Source of the DNA: Rhizobium sp. R634
Lineage (GTDB): Bacteria > Pseudomonadota > Alphaproteobacteria > Rhizobiales > Rhizobiaceae
Direction of reading: 5' to 3'
Length of the DNA: 64,000 nucleotides
Assembly (NCBI RefSeq): GCF_002211305.1
Contig: NZ_LOKW01000001.1
Span: forward strand, 124,001 to 188,000
Under the pieces are notes generated by a model. It worked only from the letters and a program-made list of their open reading frames with translations. It was not told the DNA's origin and did no database searches. Positions within the stretch are counted from its first letter, which is position 1. Every line of letters starts with the position of its first letter. Both the position numbers and the translations under genes were made by a program. Below, piece after piece: positions 44,911 to 54,383 of the stretch.

Positions 44911-46161
44911 TCAGCGCTGCATCAGCAGGTCGTGCAGGCGTTTTTGAACGTCTTGCGAAGACATGGTCCTGTCGTTGAAAAAGTCGCCCACCACGGCAAT
45001 CCAGCCCTCCGACATCTGGGTCGGCATCGCCTGGGACTGGGCGCTGACTTCGCCCTTCCTGGCCTTGATCATCTCCAGGCCGAGCTTGCCGCAGCGATCG
45101 AGCCCGGCTGGATCGACGTCGGTGCGCACCGGCAGCGATCCCTTGATCCGGCTGAACGCCACCTGATTGTCGCGATCGAGCACCATGCGGGCGAAAGCCT
45201 GCTGCGCCTGCGTCGCGCCGTCGCGATTGGTAAGCGGGAAGGCAAAGGCATCGACCACCATGAAATAGGCGATCGAGGTGCCGGGAACGAGGCTGCAATC
45301 GAAGTCCTTGTCGGCGCTGTAGCCGCGCGCCGCAAGCTCGCCCTTGGCCCAGTCGCCCATGAACTGCATGCCGGCCGTGCCCTGGCCGACCGCCGCCGTA
45401 GCATCGGCCCAGGTCTTGTCCTTGCGCTGCTCGAAAGGTTCGACATAGTCGGACAGGCGCAGCAGCATGTCCAGGGCTTCGATCATGCGCGGATCCTGCA
45501 CCAGCGCGGCATCGCCGCTTATCATACGGGCGTAACCTTCCGGACCGAACTTGTGATAGACGATGTCGTTGAAGATGAGCGACACCTCCCACCGCTTGCC
45601 GCCCAGCGCGATCGGCACGCGTCCCGTCGCCTTGATCTTTTCGGCCGCCTCAAAGATCTCGTCCCAGGACTGCGGCGTCTTCACGCCCGCTTCGGCAAAT
45701 GCCGCCGTGCTCGTCCAGAGCCAGTTTTCGGCGTGGATGTTGGTCGGAGCGAAGTAGACCCTTCCCTTGTAGGAGATGCGGTCGAGAACCGTCGCGGGAA
45801 TGACGTCCCGCCAGTGATCCGCCTCGGCGACATCGTCGATATCCTGCACGATGCCCATCTCCGGCAGTTCGCGCGATCCCTCGTTCGCATTCCATTGCAT
45901 GACCGCCGGCGCGTATCCGTTGGCGATGCGATCGCTCACCGCGCGCTGGACGGCGACCTTGTTTTCCGCCGGCATGTCGGCCCACTGGTTGCCGGCGGCC
46001 GCCCAGGCCTTGCGGAAGACGTCGAGCGCGGCAGACTCGCTTTTCGACACCCAGAAATGCGCGACATCGACTGCCATGCCTTGTTCCGCAGAAGCTGATG
46101 CCGCAGGAGCCGTGGCCGCCAAAGCCGCGGCAAGCCATGCAAGTTTGATTTTCCGTTTCAT
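44911..46161 (-). CDS. Sugar-type ABC substrate-binding protein, orphan
   Basis: 416 residues, extracellular solute-binding family 1 (AHFWVSKSESAALDVFRKAWAA; FMGDWAKGELAARGY; KTPQSWDEIFEAAEKIKATGRVP). Signal peptide KLAWLAAALAATAPAASASAE. No permease or ATPase gene is adjacent; instead its upstream neighbour 38 bases away is a membrane GGDEF-EAL gene on the same strand. It could be a periplasmic ligand receptor for that protein, which is an inference. Confidence 0.85.
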   Translation of the reverse strand: MKRKIKLAWLAAALAATAPAASASAEQGMAVDVAHFWVSKSESAALDVFRKAWAAAGNQWADMPAENKVAVQRAVSDRIANGYAPAVMQWNANEGSRELPEMGIVQDIDDVAEADHWRDVIPATVLDRISYKGRVYFAPTNIHAENWLWTSTAAFAEAGVKTPQSWDEIFEAAEKIKATGRVPIALGGKRWEVSLIFNDIVYHKFGPEGYARMISGDAALVQDPRMIEALDMLLRLSDYVEPFEQRKDKTWADATAAVGQGTAGMQFMGDWAKGELAARGYSADKDFDCSLVPGTSIAYFMVVDAFAFPLTNRDGATQAQQAFARMVLDRDNQVAFSRIKGSLPVRTDVDPAGLDRCGKLGLEMIKARKGEVSAQSQAMPTQMSEGWIAVVGDFFNDRTMSSQDVQKRLHDLLMQR

Positions 46162-46199
46162 GTCTTGCCCTCTTTTGATTGATTGATCCCGCTCCCCGC

Positions 46200-48308
46200 T
46201 CAGGAGACGGCATCAGCCCGCAACTTTCTTGACCGCCCCGCTACTTCCCGCGCCGCCGGACGGCGCAGCAATCGTTCGGTCGCCACCGAAGCCGGTTCCG
46301 GCTTGGCGAATAGATAACCCTGGCCGGTCTCGCAGCCGGCGTTCAGAAGGAAGCCGCGCTGCACCTCTTCTTCGATGCCTTCCGCGACGCAGCGTTTGCC
46401 GAGGTTGCGGGCGAGGTCGATGATCGCCCTGATGATCTGCTCCGAGCGAACGTCCTTGCCGATTTCGGCAACGAAGCTGCGGTCGATCTTGAGCTCGTCG
46501 AAGGGGAAGTCGCGCAGATGCACGAGCGAGGCGAAGCCGGTGCCGAAATCGTCGAGCGAGACGGAGACCCCATGCTCGCGGAACCGCGAGATGGTTTCGG
46601 CGATCTGGTTGGCGCCGCGGTTGAGAAACACGTCTTCCGTGACCTCGATGGCGAAATTGCGCCAGTCGAGCCGGTTCGCCTTGACCGCCGCAGCGATGAG
46701 ATCATAGCCGTCATGGCTGACCAGCAGGGCTTCCGGCAGATTGATGGCGACCGAACCGGCGGCGAGCCCCGCCGCCTTCCATGCCCTGAGATCGCGCGCG
46801 ACCGTATTGACGATGCAGCGCGTCATGCTTTGGATCAGATGCCCCTCCATCAGCGGCAGGAAACGGCCGGGCGGCAGTATGCCGAGCTGCGGGTGGCGCC
46901 AGCGCACCAGCGCCTCGAAGCCGAGATGCCTGCCCGTCTGCAGGTCGACCTTCTGCTGGTAGTAGACGACGAACTCGTCACGGTCGGCGGCGAAGGCGAG
47001 GGCTGCGGCAAGCTGGTTCTGTTCCAGGCGCTGAGCGAGGGATGCTTCGTCGAAGATGACGGCCGTGTTGCGCTTGGCCTTGGCGGCATAGAGCGCCACG
47101 TCGGCGATGCGCATGAGGGTCGTCTCGTCGGCGGCGTGGCCGGGAACGACGGCACCGCCGACGCTTGCCGAGACCGGCAGCAGCCGGCCCTCGAAATGAC
47201 ACTCCGCCGCGATCGCGGCAACGGCGCGCGCGGCAATGCCCTCCAGCGTCGCGGCGTCCGAAATGCCGGGAAGCAGAGCGGCAAACTCGTCGCCGCCGAG
47301 CCGGGCGACGACATCGCCGGCGCGGAAGGTCTTCTGCAATGCGGTCGCGACATGGCTGAGGACGGCATCGCCGGCTGGATGGCCGAAACTGTCGTTGGTG
47401 GCCTTGAAGTAATCGAGATCGACCAGCAGCATCGAAAAGCCTGCGCCCGTCCGATCGAGGGAGGCGAACAGCCCGTTCAACGCGTCATTGAACGAGGAGC
47501 GGTTGCCGAGGCCCGTCAGCGTGTCCGTATGCGCGAGATGGGTGAGCTTGATTTCGAAATCGAGCGTCCGGCGGTGCTCGGTGCGCAGCTTTACCAGCAG
47601 CGGTATGAAGAGGATGAGCGTTGCCAGAATGAGCGTGGCCGCGGTCAGGCTGAGAAGCACGGCGCTGATGAGGCGGGTATGATCGATGCTCACGTCGCTT
47701 CTGTCATGCGCGCTGTCGATCAAGGCGCTGAACTGACGCATCAGCATGCTGTCGGAGGAAACGGCGAAGTCGATCGGTCCCCAGAAGCTGTAACGCTCCC
47801 GCCGCTCCTGCAATTTCGCCGAGACGACGCGTTCGGCTCTCTGAAGGAAATCCTCCAGCCGTCCGTCGAGTTCGAGCCGCAGTTTCTCGGCCGCCGGGTC
47901 CGGCCCGTTGAGCCGCTGGAGGAGGTTCGCCTCGACCCTGTCGTTCAGGTCGTTCAGATCGACGCTCATGGCGCGGATCTCACCGATCGCCTTTTGAACG
48001 TCCTCGACCATCGGCCGGATGATGTATTCCGGCATATTCGGATCGGTCGAGGCGCGCATGACCGCCCGCGTCTGGTTGGCAAGCTGCTGGAAGCGGATGA
48101 ACTGGCGCCCGGTGAGATAGCTGATGTCCTGTTGCAGCGTATGGCGATCGAGGGCCATCTTGACCGTGAGGAAGGTCGCGCCGATCAGAACCGTCATGAC
48201 GACGACGGCCGCGACGTAGTGCCGCCCGATGGAGCGAATATATTTCGCCACGGAGGAATGGGACTCGCCGGACGGCGCCGTATCTTCGATATCTGATCCA
48301 ATCACCAT
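46200..48308 (-). CDS. Membrane-bound GGDEF-EAL cyclic-di-GMP protein
   Basis: 702 residues. Two membrane segments (AAVVVMTVLIGATFLTVK near residue 34; LISAVLLSLTAATLILATLILF near 216) enclose a periplasmic helical sensor of about 160 residues. The cytoplasmic part has GGDEF (ARLGGDEFAALLPG, DLDYFKATNDSFGH) and EAL (GFEALVRWRHP, NLPEALL, DDFGTGFASL, AEGIEEE). Both signatures look intact. The periplasmic domain and the downstream binding-protein gene suggest sensing of an external solute. Confidence 0.87.
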   Translation of the reverse strand: MVIGSDIEDTAPSGESHSSVAKYIRSIGRHYVAAVVVMTVLIGATFLTVKMALDRHTLQQDISYLTGRQFIRFQQLANQTRAVMRASTDPNMPEYIIRPMVEDVQKAIGEIRAMSVDLNDLNDRVEANLLQRLNGPDPAAEKLRLELDGRLEDFLQRAERVVSAKLQERRERYSFWGPIDFAVSSDSMLMRQFSALIDSAHDRSDVSIDHTRLISAVLLSLTAATLILATLILFIPLLVKLRTEHRRTLDFEIKLTHLAHTDTLTGLGNRSSFNDALNGLFASLDRTGAGFSMLLVDLDYFKATNDSFGHPAGDAVLSHVATALQKTFRAGDVVARLGGDEFAALLPGISDAATLEGIAARAVAAIAAECHFEGRLLPVSASVGGAVVPGHAADETTLMRIADVALYAAKAKRNTAVIFDEASLAQRLEQNQLAAALAFAADRDEFVVYYQQKVDLQTGRHLGFEALVRWRHPQLGILPPGRFLPLMEGHLIQSMTRCIVNTVARDLRAWKAAGLAAGSVAINLPEALLVSHDGYDLIAAAVKANRLDWRNFAIEVTEDVFLNRGANQIAETISRFREHGVSVSLDDFGTGFASLVHLRDFPFDELKIDRSFVAEIGKDVRSEQIIRAIIDLARNLGKRCVAEGIEEEVQRGFLLNAGCETGQGYLFAKPEPASVATERLLRRPAAREVAGRSRKLRADAVS

Positions 48309-49327
48309 TCACGCCCCGTCAGGAAGGATAGCCGGCCGAGCTGCTTTCGGCCTCAGCGCCGTTGAACTCGTTCTTGAGATTGTTCTGCCTCCAACAGGCA
48401 GGCTTCGAGCCAAACGCCTTGGCGCCGGACGGTTGCGTCACGATGATTTACCTGGAGATCGGCCGTCATGGCCCTGGTCCGCGCGCCGGGCACTGGCACG
48501 CGGGAAATGTGGAACCGCGCCGCCGATGGGCGCCGTTCCTGGCGTTTGCCGCCGGCTGCAGCGCTGCCGCGGGAGCTCTTGAAACCGCGGCAGCGCGCGC
48601 CTTCGCTCGAGGCGCTTGCCGCGAGCAAATGCAGGCGCAAGTCTGCGCCTCACGAATGTCAAATGACAGGAATGTTCCGCTCTTTCAGCGCCGGCGCCAC
48701 CGCGCCGCGCCGTTAAGAGTTGCCGTCATGCGGATCCTGAATTGTCGACCATTTTTCCTCCCCCTTCGGCCTGTGCCGTCTTCCCTGACGCACGGCGCGG
48801 ATTCTGGCTCGTCCGCAATCCGTCGTCATGGCGGAGAAGTTCAAGCAGCACCTCATTGATGATCAAACTGCGGAAGGTCTGGTTTCAGAAGCGTAAATGC
48901 TTCTGCTGAAAAGGCAATGAAACCAGCTTCTTGCAGGAAATCGGATATGAAAGCGTCGTGATTTGGCTATCGGGTTCGGATTTCGGATAAAAATCTGTCC
49001 CGCTTCGAAATTGCTTGCGCACCGGCCTCGCGTTCAGGCCGTCCGGCCGATGCGCCCAGGCGATTGCCGCAGCGAAAACCGGGCGATGGCGGCGGTTTTG
49101 CCGGCGGGACTATCCACTTTGCGCGCGGACGATCCGTATCGCGCGCCGAAAATTGCACCACCTCCGCAGACAGAGCGATCTCTTAATTTTCTGACCGCAG
49201 TGTTTCGGTCGAGCGATGTGCTCGATTGCAGCGGACCCGCGCCCCTCAAATGACTTGGGCGGCTTCTTGGAAGAATACTCGGCCGGGTGGATGACGCATC
49301 CGGTTGTTGCTCATGGTGAGTAAACTC
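48309..49327. other. Gene-poor interval between two c-di-GMP genes
   Basis: About 1,020 bases with no convincing gene: short frames on both strands have arginine/alanine-rich, shadow-like composition and no ribosome sites. It holds three consecutive hairpins at 48561-48665 (listed separately) and a GC-rich patch near 49100-49150. It may contain the promoters of both flanking genes or an RNA gene. Confidence 0.5.
48561..48596. repeat. Perfect 12-bp inverted repeat (first of three stacked hairpins)
   Basis: GCGCTGCCGCGG (48561-48572) pairs with CCGCGGCAGCGC (48585-48596) around a 12-base loop. It is followed by AGGCGCA/TGCGCCT (48633-48639 with 48644-48650, 4-base loop) and TGTCA-AA-TGACA just after. 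A structured RNA or an intergenic palindromic element is possible. Confidence 0.5.
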
Positions 49328-51892
49328 ATGACGAAGCCGTCGTCCCAATCGTCTCGGCCGCCTGCCCGCTTTATGGAGAAGCACGGCGGCGAGGGAAAAG
49401 GAGCCGAGCATCAGGACGCCGCAATCGACCGGGAAGCGCTTCTCGATGCGCTGCTGGGGCCGTTTCCCCTTCCGGTGTTCTACAAGAATCCGCATGGCCG
49501 TTATATCGGCTGCAACAAGGCGTTCGAAGATTTCTGCGGCCATGGGCGCGAAGAGATCATCGGGAAAACGGATTTCGATCTCAACTCGAAGCATCTGGCT
49601 GAACTCTATCTGATCGAGAACGAAACCCTCCTCGAAAGAGGCGGAGCCCAGTATTCCGAAAGAAAGATGATCACCGCAGACGGCGCGGTGCGGGATGTCG
49701 TCTGGAACAAGGCAGTGCTCTCAGGCGAAAACGGCAATCCGGCCGGGCTGATCGGCGCCGTCGTCGACATTACCGAACGCAAGCAGGCCGAGCGCGAGCT
49801 GAAGAAGGCGCTCGAATTCGCAGAAGGCATCCTCACCGCCATACCGGATGTCCTGTTCGAAGCGGATGAGGAGGGCCGTTATCTCCAGGTCTGGACGCGA
49901 AATCCCGAACTGCTCGCCCAGCAGAGGGAGATGCTGCTCGGCAAGACGGTCAACGATGTGCTTGCAGTCGATCAGGCGGCCATCGCGATGGAGGCTCTCC
50001 GCACGGCTGGCCGGGACGGAGTAGCCTACGGCCGATGCATCCGCATCGCCTTGCCGAATGGCGAAACGAGGTGGTTCGAGCTCTCCGTGGCCAGACGGCC
50101 GAGCGCCGATCCCACAGCCGCGACCACTTTGCTGGCATTCTCGCGAGATATCACCGAGCGAAAACAGGCTGAAGACGCCATCAATTCGGTGCGGACGCAG
50201 TTGCTGAGCGTGCTCCAGACCATGCCCGACATGATCTGGGTCAAGGACATGAATGGCGCCTACCTGCTGTGCAACCACACTTTCGAGCGGCTGACCGGGC
50301 TGGCGGAAGCCGAGGTCGTCGGAAAGACGGATTTCGAGCTGTTCGATATGGAAAGGGCCCGATTCTTTCAGGAGTCGGACAAAGCGGCGATCAAGGCCGG
50401 CGAATGCATCCTCAGTGACGAGGAATGGGTTGTTTCGCAGGAGAGCGGCCAATCCATTCTGCTGGAAACGCGTAAAGTTCCGGTCACGGATGCGGCGGGA
50501 GAAATCGTCGGCGTTCTCGGCGTGGCGCGTGATGTGACGGAGTTGAACGCTTCGCGCCAGAAAATCCACCAGATGGCTTTTTACGATCCGCTGACCTCGC
50601 TGCCGAACCGCTCGCTGTTCAACGATCGGCTGCGGCAGATGATCACCTCGGCCGGATCGCGCGGTCAACGAGCCGGCGTGATGCTGATCGATATCGACCA
50701 CTTCAAGGTCGTCAACGATACGATGGGCCATCCCGTCGGCGACGAATTGCTCTGTCAGGCGGCTGCCCGTCTCAATGCCAGCGTCCGCGACTACGATACC
50801 GTCGCCCGTCTCGGCGGCGACGAGTTCGCCATCCTGCTGCCGGATCTCAGGCAAGGCGATGATCTCGGCCGCATCGCCGGCAGCATTCTGGAAAAGTTCA
50901 AGGGCGGCTTCCTGCTTGATGGCAAGGAGGTCTTCATCTCCTGCAGCGTCGGCATCGCGCTCTATCCCGGCGACAGCGCCGACGCCAACGATCTGGTGAA
51001 ATATGCGGACTCGGCGATGTATCTCGCCAAGCGCTCGGGGCGAAATAATTTTCGCTTCTATTCCAAGGATCTGACGGCGAGCGCCGAGGAGCGCATGCGG
51101 CTGGAATCGGAATTGCGCCGCGCCATCGAGCGCGAAGAGCTGGAGCTGCACTACCAGCCGAAGGTGCTTCTGGACAGCGGCACAATGGTCGGCTCAGAGG
51201 CACTGCTGCGATGGCGTCACGCCGAGATGGGCATGATCCCTCCCGACCGGTTCATTCCGGTCGCCGAAGATACCGGGCTGATCGTCGAACTCGGGCGATG
51301 GGTGCTGCGCGAGGCCTGCCAGACCGCCGTGGAATTGAACACCGACAGCCGGGCCCCGCACAAGGTGGCGGTCAACCTGTCGGTCAAACAGTTCCAGTCC
51401 GCCGGGCTGGTGAAGTCGATCGCCGAGATTCTCGACGTGACCGGCTGCCGCGCCGAATGGATCGAAATCGAAATCACCGAAAGTCTTCTCCTGGATCAGA
51501 AGGACGAGACGCTGCAGACACTCTCCGAACTTCGCGACATGGGATTTTCGATCGCCATCGACGATTTCGGCACCGGCTATTCGGCGCTGAACTATTTGGC
51601 GCGCTTTCCGATCGACACGCTGAAGATCGACCGGTCGTTCATCAACAGCGCCGACCGGCGCAACGAGGAACTCGTCAAGGCGATCCTCTCCATCGCCCGC
51701 TGTCTGGGGCAGAATGTCGTTGCGGAAGGCGTCGAAACCGCCGAGCAGGCGGCCTTCCTTGCCGCCAACGGATGCGGCTCCGCGCAAGGCTTCCTCTACA
51801 GCAGAGCCGTGCCGAAAGCGGAGATCATCGCGCTGCGGCTGCGCTCTCCGGCCGGCGGCTCCAGCGCAGGCGAGATGTGGCCTCGCGGGTGA
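49328..51892 (+). CDS. Triple-PAS GGDEF-EAL cyclic-di-GMP protein
   Basis: 854 residues, soluble. Three PAS/PAC modules (about 45-155, 165-280, 290-410), each ending in a VDITERKQAE-like or RDVTELNASR linker; then GGDEF (DIDHFKVVNDTMGH, ARLGGDEFAILLPDL) and EAL (GSEALLRWRHAEMG, NLSVKQF, IEITESLLL, DDFGTGYSALN, AEGVETAEQ). All catalytic motifs look intact. The ATG at 49328 follows GGTGAG; an ATG at 49313 and a TTG at 49304 are longer options. Confidence 0.88.
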   Translation: MTKPSSQSSRPPARFMEKHGGEGKGAEHQDAAIDREALLDALLGPFPLPVFYKNPHGRYIGCNKAFEDFCGHGREEIIGKTDFDLNSKHLAELYLIENETLLERGGAQYSERKMITADGAVRDVVWNKAVLSGENGNPAGLIGAVVDITERKQAERELKKALEFAEGILTAIPDVLFEADEEGRYLQVWTRNPELLAQQREMLLGKTVNDVLAVDQAAIAMEALRTAGRDGVAYGRCIRIALPNGETRWFELSVARRPSADPTAATTLLAFSRDITERKQAEDAINSVRTQLLSVLQTMPDMIWVKDMNGAYLLCNHTFERLTGLAEAEVVGKTDFELFDMERARFFQESDKAAIKAGECILSDEEWVVSQESGQSILLETRKVPVTDAAGEIVGVLGVARDVTELNASRQKIHQMAFYDPLTSLPNRSLFNDRLRQMITSAGSRGQRAGVMLIDIDHFKVVNDTMGHPVGDELLCQAAARLNASVRDYDTVARLGGDEFAILLPDLRQGDDLGRIAGSILEKFKGGFLLDGKEVFISCSVGIALYPGDSADANDLVKYADSAMYLAKRSGRNNFRFYSKDLTASAEERMRLESELRRAIEREELELHYQPKVLLDSGTMVGSEALLRWRHAEMGMIPPDRFIPVAEDTGLIVELGRWVLREACQTAVELNTDSRAPHKVAVNLSVKQFQSAGLVKSIAEILDVTGCRAEWIEIEITESLLLDQKDETLQTLSELRDMGFSIAIDDFGTGYSALNYLARFPIDTLKIDRSFINSADRRNEELVKAILSIARCLGQNVVAEGVETAEQAAFLAANGCGSAQGFLYSRAVPKAEIIALRLRSPAGGSSAGEMWPRG

Positions 51893-52182
51893 GCGCGTCT
51901 GATGAAGGATCGCCGACAGTCCTGCAGCTTTCGATTGCGCTATCCGATTGTCGCAGCTCTGTCCACATGGCGCAGCAAAGCCGCAAAGTGAGCTGCGAGG
52001 CGCCCCAAAGTAGGGTTTTGTTAAGGCTGATCCGGCGTTTACTGCTCTATGAACACGAAGCAACTCATTGAAATGAATGGCGAACTGTTCCGGTTGTCCG
52101 GCGATGAAGCACGCCGCAGCCCATGCGCAATCGGACCTGGAGACATGAGCGTTTCCTGTCCTTCAGAATACGAAATAATGAA

Positions 52183-52389
52183 ATGCACATTGCCGAAATC
52201 ATTCCCTTTCCCCATCAGCTTTCCAACATCTCGGTAGACGCTTGCGAGCCGCAGGCCGTGGGTGGGCCGTCCGCCGCCACGGATACCGATATTGATCAGA
52301 TGCTTCAGGCGCGCGCCCGGATCCGCAAGGTTCTGGACGAACTCGACAGGCTGAACGGCGAGTTGAGCCAATTGATCGTTGAAGGCTGA
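52183..52389 (+). CDS. Small coiled-coil protein, unknown
   Basis: 68 residues from the ATG at 52183. The C-terminal half (DQMLQARARIRKVLDELDRL) is a strongly amphipathic, heptad-like helix; the N-terminal half starts HIAEIIPFPHQ. No good ribosome site is visible, and another frame starting at 52049 overlaps, so the call is tentative. The 290 bases before it (51893-52182) hold nothing else recognisable. Confidence 0.4.
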   Translation: MHIAEIIPFPHQLSNISVDACEPQAVGGPSAATDTDIDQMLQARARIRKVLDELDRLNGELSQLIVEG

Positions 52390-52876
52390 TAGAGCAGACG
52401 ATCGCCGGCGGGATCTTCACCGGTCCCGCCACCTGACTTCACTGAGGCGATTTTTCCGCAAGGCGGAGCGGAATCAAAGCAGTGGTCAAAGCTGAGCTCC
52501 TCGATCGATATCGCGCTGTCGATGGCCGTCGCGCCAGATATGACGCTGAGTTCTCGTCAGGAGATGGAAGAGGTGGACAGCGCCGATGACTGCCGGGCGG
52601 CGAGCGCCCACCTGACGCTCGCCTAAGAAAGCGTCGGATCTCGATCCGTCCGGGTTTAGGTCTTCGATCCAGCACTTCACGAAACGAACGGTGGCGCAGC
52701 CCAGTTTGGGTGGCGGCATGCGCTCGTCCATCACTGTTTCCCAGCGGATTCACCTGCCGCATGACAGGTCTTCGTCCTGTCGCCGAATTTCCCGTATTTA
52801 CTTTTATAATTATATAATGCAAATTTGCCACGTCCGGCTCAGAGGTGAGCCCCGCGATGCGAGGAGGAAAATCGCG
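52390..52876. other. Intergenic region upstream of the tricarboxylate transporter
   Basis: 487 bases with no convincing gene. It includes a small hairpin GACAGG/CCTGTC (52763-52781) and an AT-rich operator at 52797-52822 that is unusual in this GC-rich sequence. Confidence 0.45.
52797..52822. promoter_or_regulatory. AT-rich palindromic operator before tctC (copy 1)
   Basis: Contains TTTTATAATTATATAATG (52802-52819), identical over 18 bases to the element before the aconitase gene. The core TATAATTATA is a perfect palindrome and the outer arms are partly symmetric. It lies 55 bases upstream of the transporter gene and includes a TATAAT that could be the -10. Likely site of the GntR regulator at 55981-56865. 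Confidence 0.65.
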
Positions 52877-53848
52877 ATGCGCAATTTCATGAAATACGGT
52901 TTGATGGCTGCGATGATCGGCACCGCGCTGAGCGTCGGAAGCATCTCCGCGACCGCCCAGGATCTCGAACTGACCATCACGGCGCCTGCCGGCGCAGGCG
53001 GCGGCTGGGATTCCGCCTCCCGCTCGCTGCAGGAAGCCATGATGGCGAGCGGCAATACGAAGAGCGTGCAGGTGGTCAATGTTCCCGGCGCCGGAGGCAC
53101 GGTCGGGCTTGCCCAGTTCATCGGAACGGCCAAGGGTTCGCCCAACCAGCTTCTCGTCGCCGGCATCACCCTCGTCGGCGCCAGCATTTCCAACAAGTCG
53201 CCGGTCGACCTGACGCAGGTGACGCCGCTTGCGCGCCTGACCGGCGATCCGCTCGTGATCGTCGTCCCGAAGGATTCGCCCATCAAGTCGATCGACGATC
53301 TGCTGGCCGCCATCAAGGCCGATGTCGCCAAGACCATCTGGGTCGGCGGATCGGCGGGCGGCGCCGACCACATCCTGGCGGCGCTCGTCACCAAGGCGGC
53401 CGGCGCGGATCCGGCCAAGATCAACTATGTCGCCTATTCCGGCGGCGGCGAATCCCTTGCGGCCATGTTGGGCGACCAGGCGACGGCCGGTGTGTCGGGC
53501 TATGGCGAATGGGAAGGCCAGATCAAGTCGGGCGATCTCAGGGCGCTGGCCATTTCCTATCCTGAGCCGATCGAAGGCATCGAAGCCAAGCCGCTCAAGG
53601 CGCAGGGCCTCGATATCGAGCTGGTGAACTGGCGCGGCATCTTCGCCGGCCCGGGTGTTGAGGGCGCCGATCTCGACGCGCTAAAGGCGGCCGTCGATAA
53701 GACGGTCAAGTCGGAGCAGTGGAAGGCGATCCTGAAGGCGCGCGGCTGGTCCGACTATTACGCTCCCTCCGACGAGTTCAAGAGCTTCATCGCCTCCGAG
53801 ACCGACCGCGTCAGGACGATCCTGACCTCGATCGGGCTTGCCGACTGA
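52877..53848 (+). CDS. tctC: Tripartite tricarboxylate transporter substrate-binding protein (TctC)
   Basis: 323 residues with signal peptide (KYGLMAAMIGTALSVGSISATAQ). Typical TTT pattern: ITAPAGAGGGWDSASRSLQEAM near residue 36, NVPGAGGTVGLAQF near 70, GGSAGGADHILAALV near 160. The ATG at 52877 follows GAGGAGG. It leads the tctCBA operon under an AT-rich operator. Citrate or tricarballylate are expected ligands for the class. Confidence 0.88.
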   Translation: MRNFMKYGLMAAMIGTALSVGSISATAQDLELTITAPAGAGGGWDSASRSLQEAMMASGNTKSVQVVNVPGAGGTVGLAQFIGTAKGSPNQLLVAGITLVGASISNKSPVDLTQVTPLARLTGDPLVIVVPKDSPIKSIDDLLAAIKADVAKTIWVGGSAGGADHILAALVTKAAGADPAKINYVAYSGGGESLAAMLGDQATAGVSGYGEWEGQIKSGDLRALAISYPEPIEGIEAKPLKAQGLDIELVNWRGIFAGPGVEGADLDALKAAVDKTVKSEQWKAILKARGWSDYYAPSDEFKSFIASETDRVRTILTSIGLAD

Positions 53849-53899
53849 CGTGACGGCGACGGGGAGGGGCTGGCTCCTCCCTTTCGCGGCGAGGAAACC

Positions 53900-54373
53900 A
53901 TGACCCCCAAGACAATCCACTCTCCGAACCGTCCTCCGGTGGTGACCGCCGTCGTCCTGTTTGCGATCGCGGCCATCACCTATTGGGACGCCAGCCATAT
54001 GACCGCCCGTGCGGCCTACGGGATGAGCGCCAGCGCTGCGTGGTACTTCGTCGCTCTCCTCTTCGCCGTTCTCGGCATCGGGCATCTGTTGTCAGCCTTC
54101 AAGCCCTCTGATGTCGAGGTCGAGACTGCCGACTGGAAGGCTGTCGCCTGGGTCGGCCTGGCGCTCTGCGGCCTGATCGGCTCCATTTGGCTCGGGGCGG
54201 GTTTCATCATCGGTTCGACCTTGCTTTTTGCCCTGACTGCCCGCGCCTTCGGCCGTAGGGCCTTTCTGGCGGATCTCTGTCTTGGGGCCGGAATCGGGCT
54301 CGTCGTTTTCCTGCTGTTCAACAAGCTTCTGACGCTCGCCTTGCCGCAAGGCCTGCTCGAGCGGCTTTTCTGA
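53900..54373 (+). CDS. tctB: Tripartite tricarboxylate transporter small membrane protein (TctB)
   Basis: 157 residues with four hydrophobic segments ([74 protein letters not shown]). Family-typical size and position between tctC and tctA. Confidence 0.87.
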   Translation: MTPKTIHSPNRPPVVTAVVLFAIAAITYWDASHMTARAAYGMSASAAWYFVALLFAVLGIGHLLSAFKPSDVEVETADWKAVAWVGLALCGLIGSIWLGAGFIIGSTLLFALTARAFGRRAFLADLCLGAGIGLVVFLLFNKLLTLALPQGLLERLF

Positions 54374-54383
54374 GGGGCGCCCG

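Noticed and set aside
48362..48859. Rightward 165-codon frame in the 1-kb gap
   Set aside because: No ribosome site or motif; composition is that of GC-rich non-coding DNA and overlapping frames on the same bases look equally protein-like.
52049..52237. A 62-codon rightward frame overlapping the small coiled-coil gene
   Set aside because: No Shine-Dalgarno and no recognisable feature; the alternative frame at 52183 has a regular amphipathic helix.
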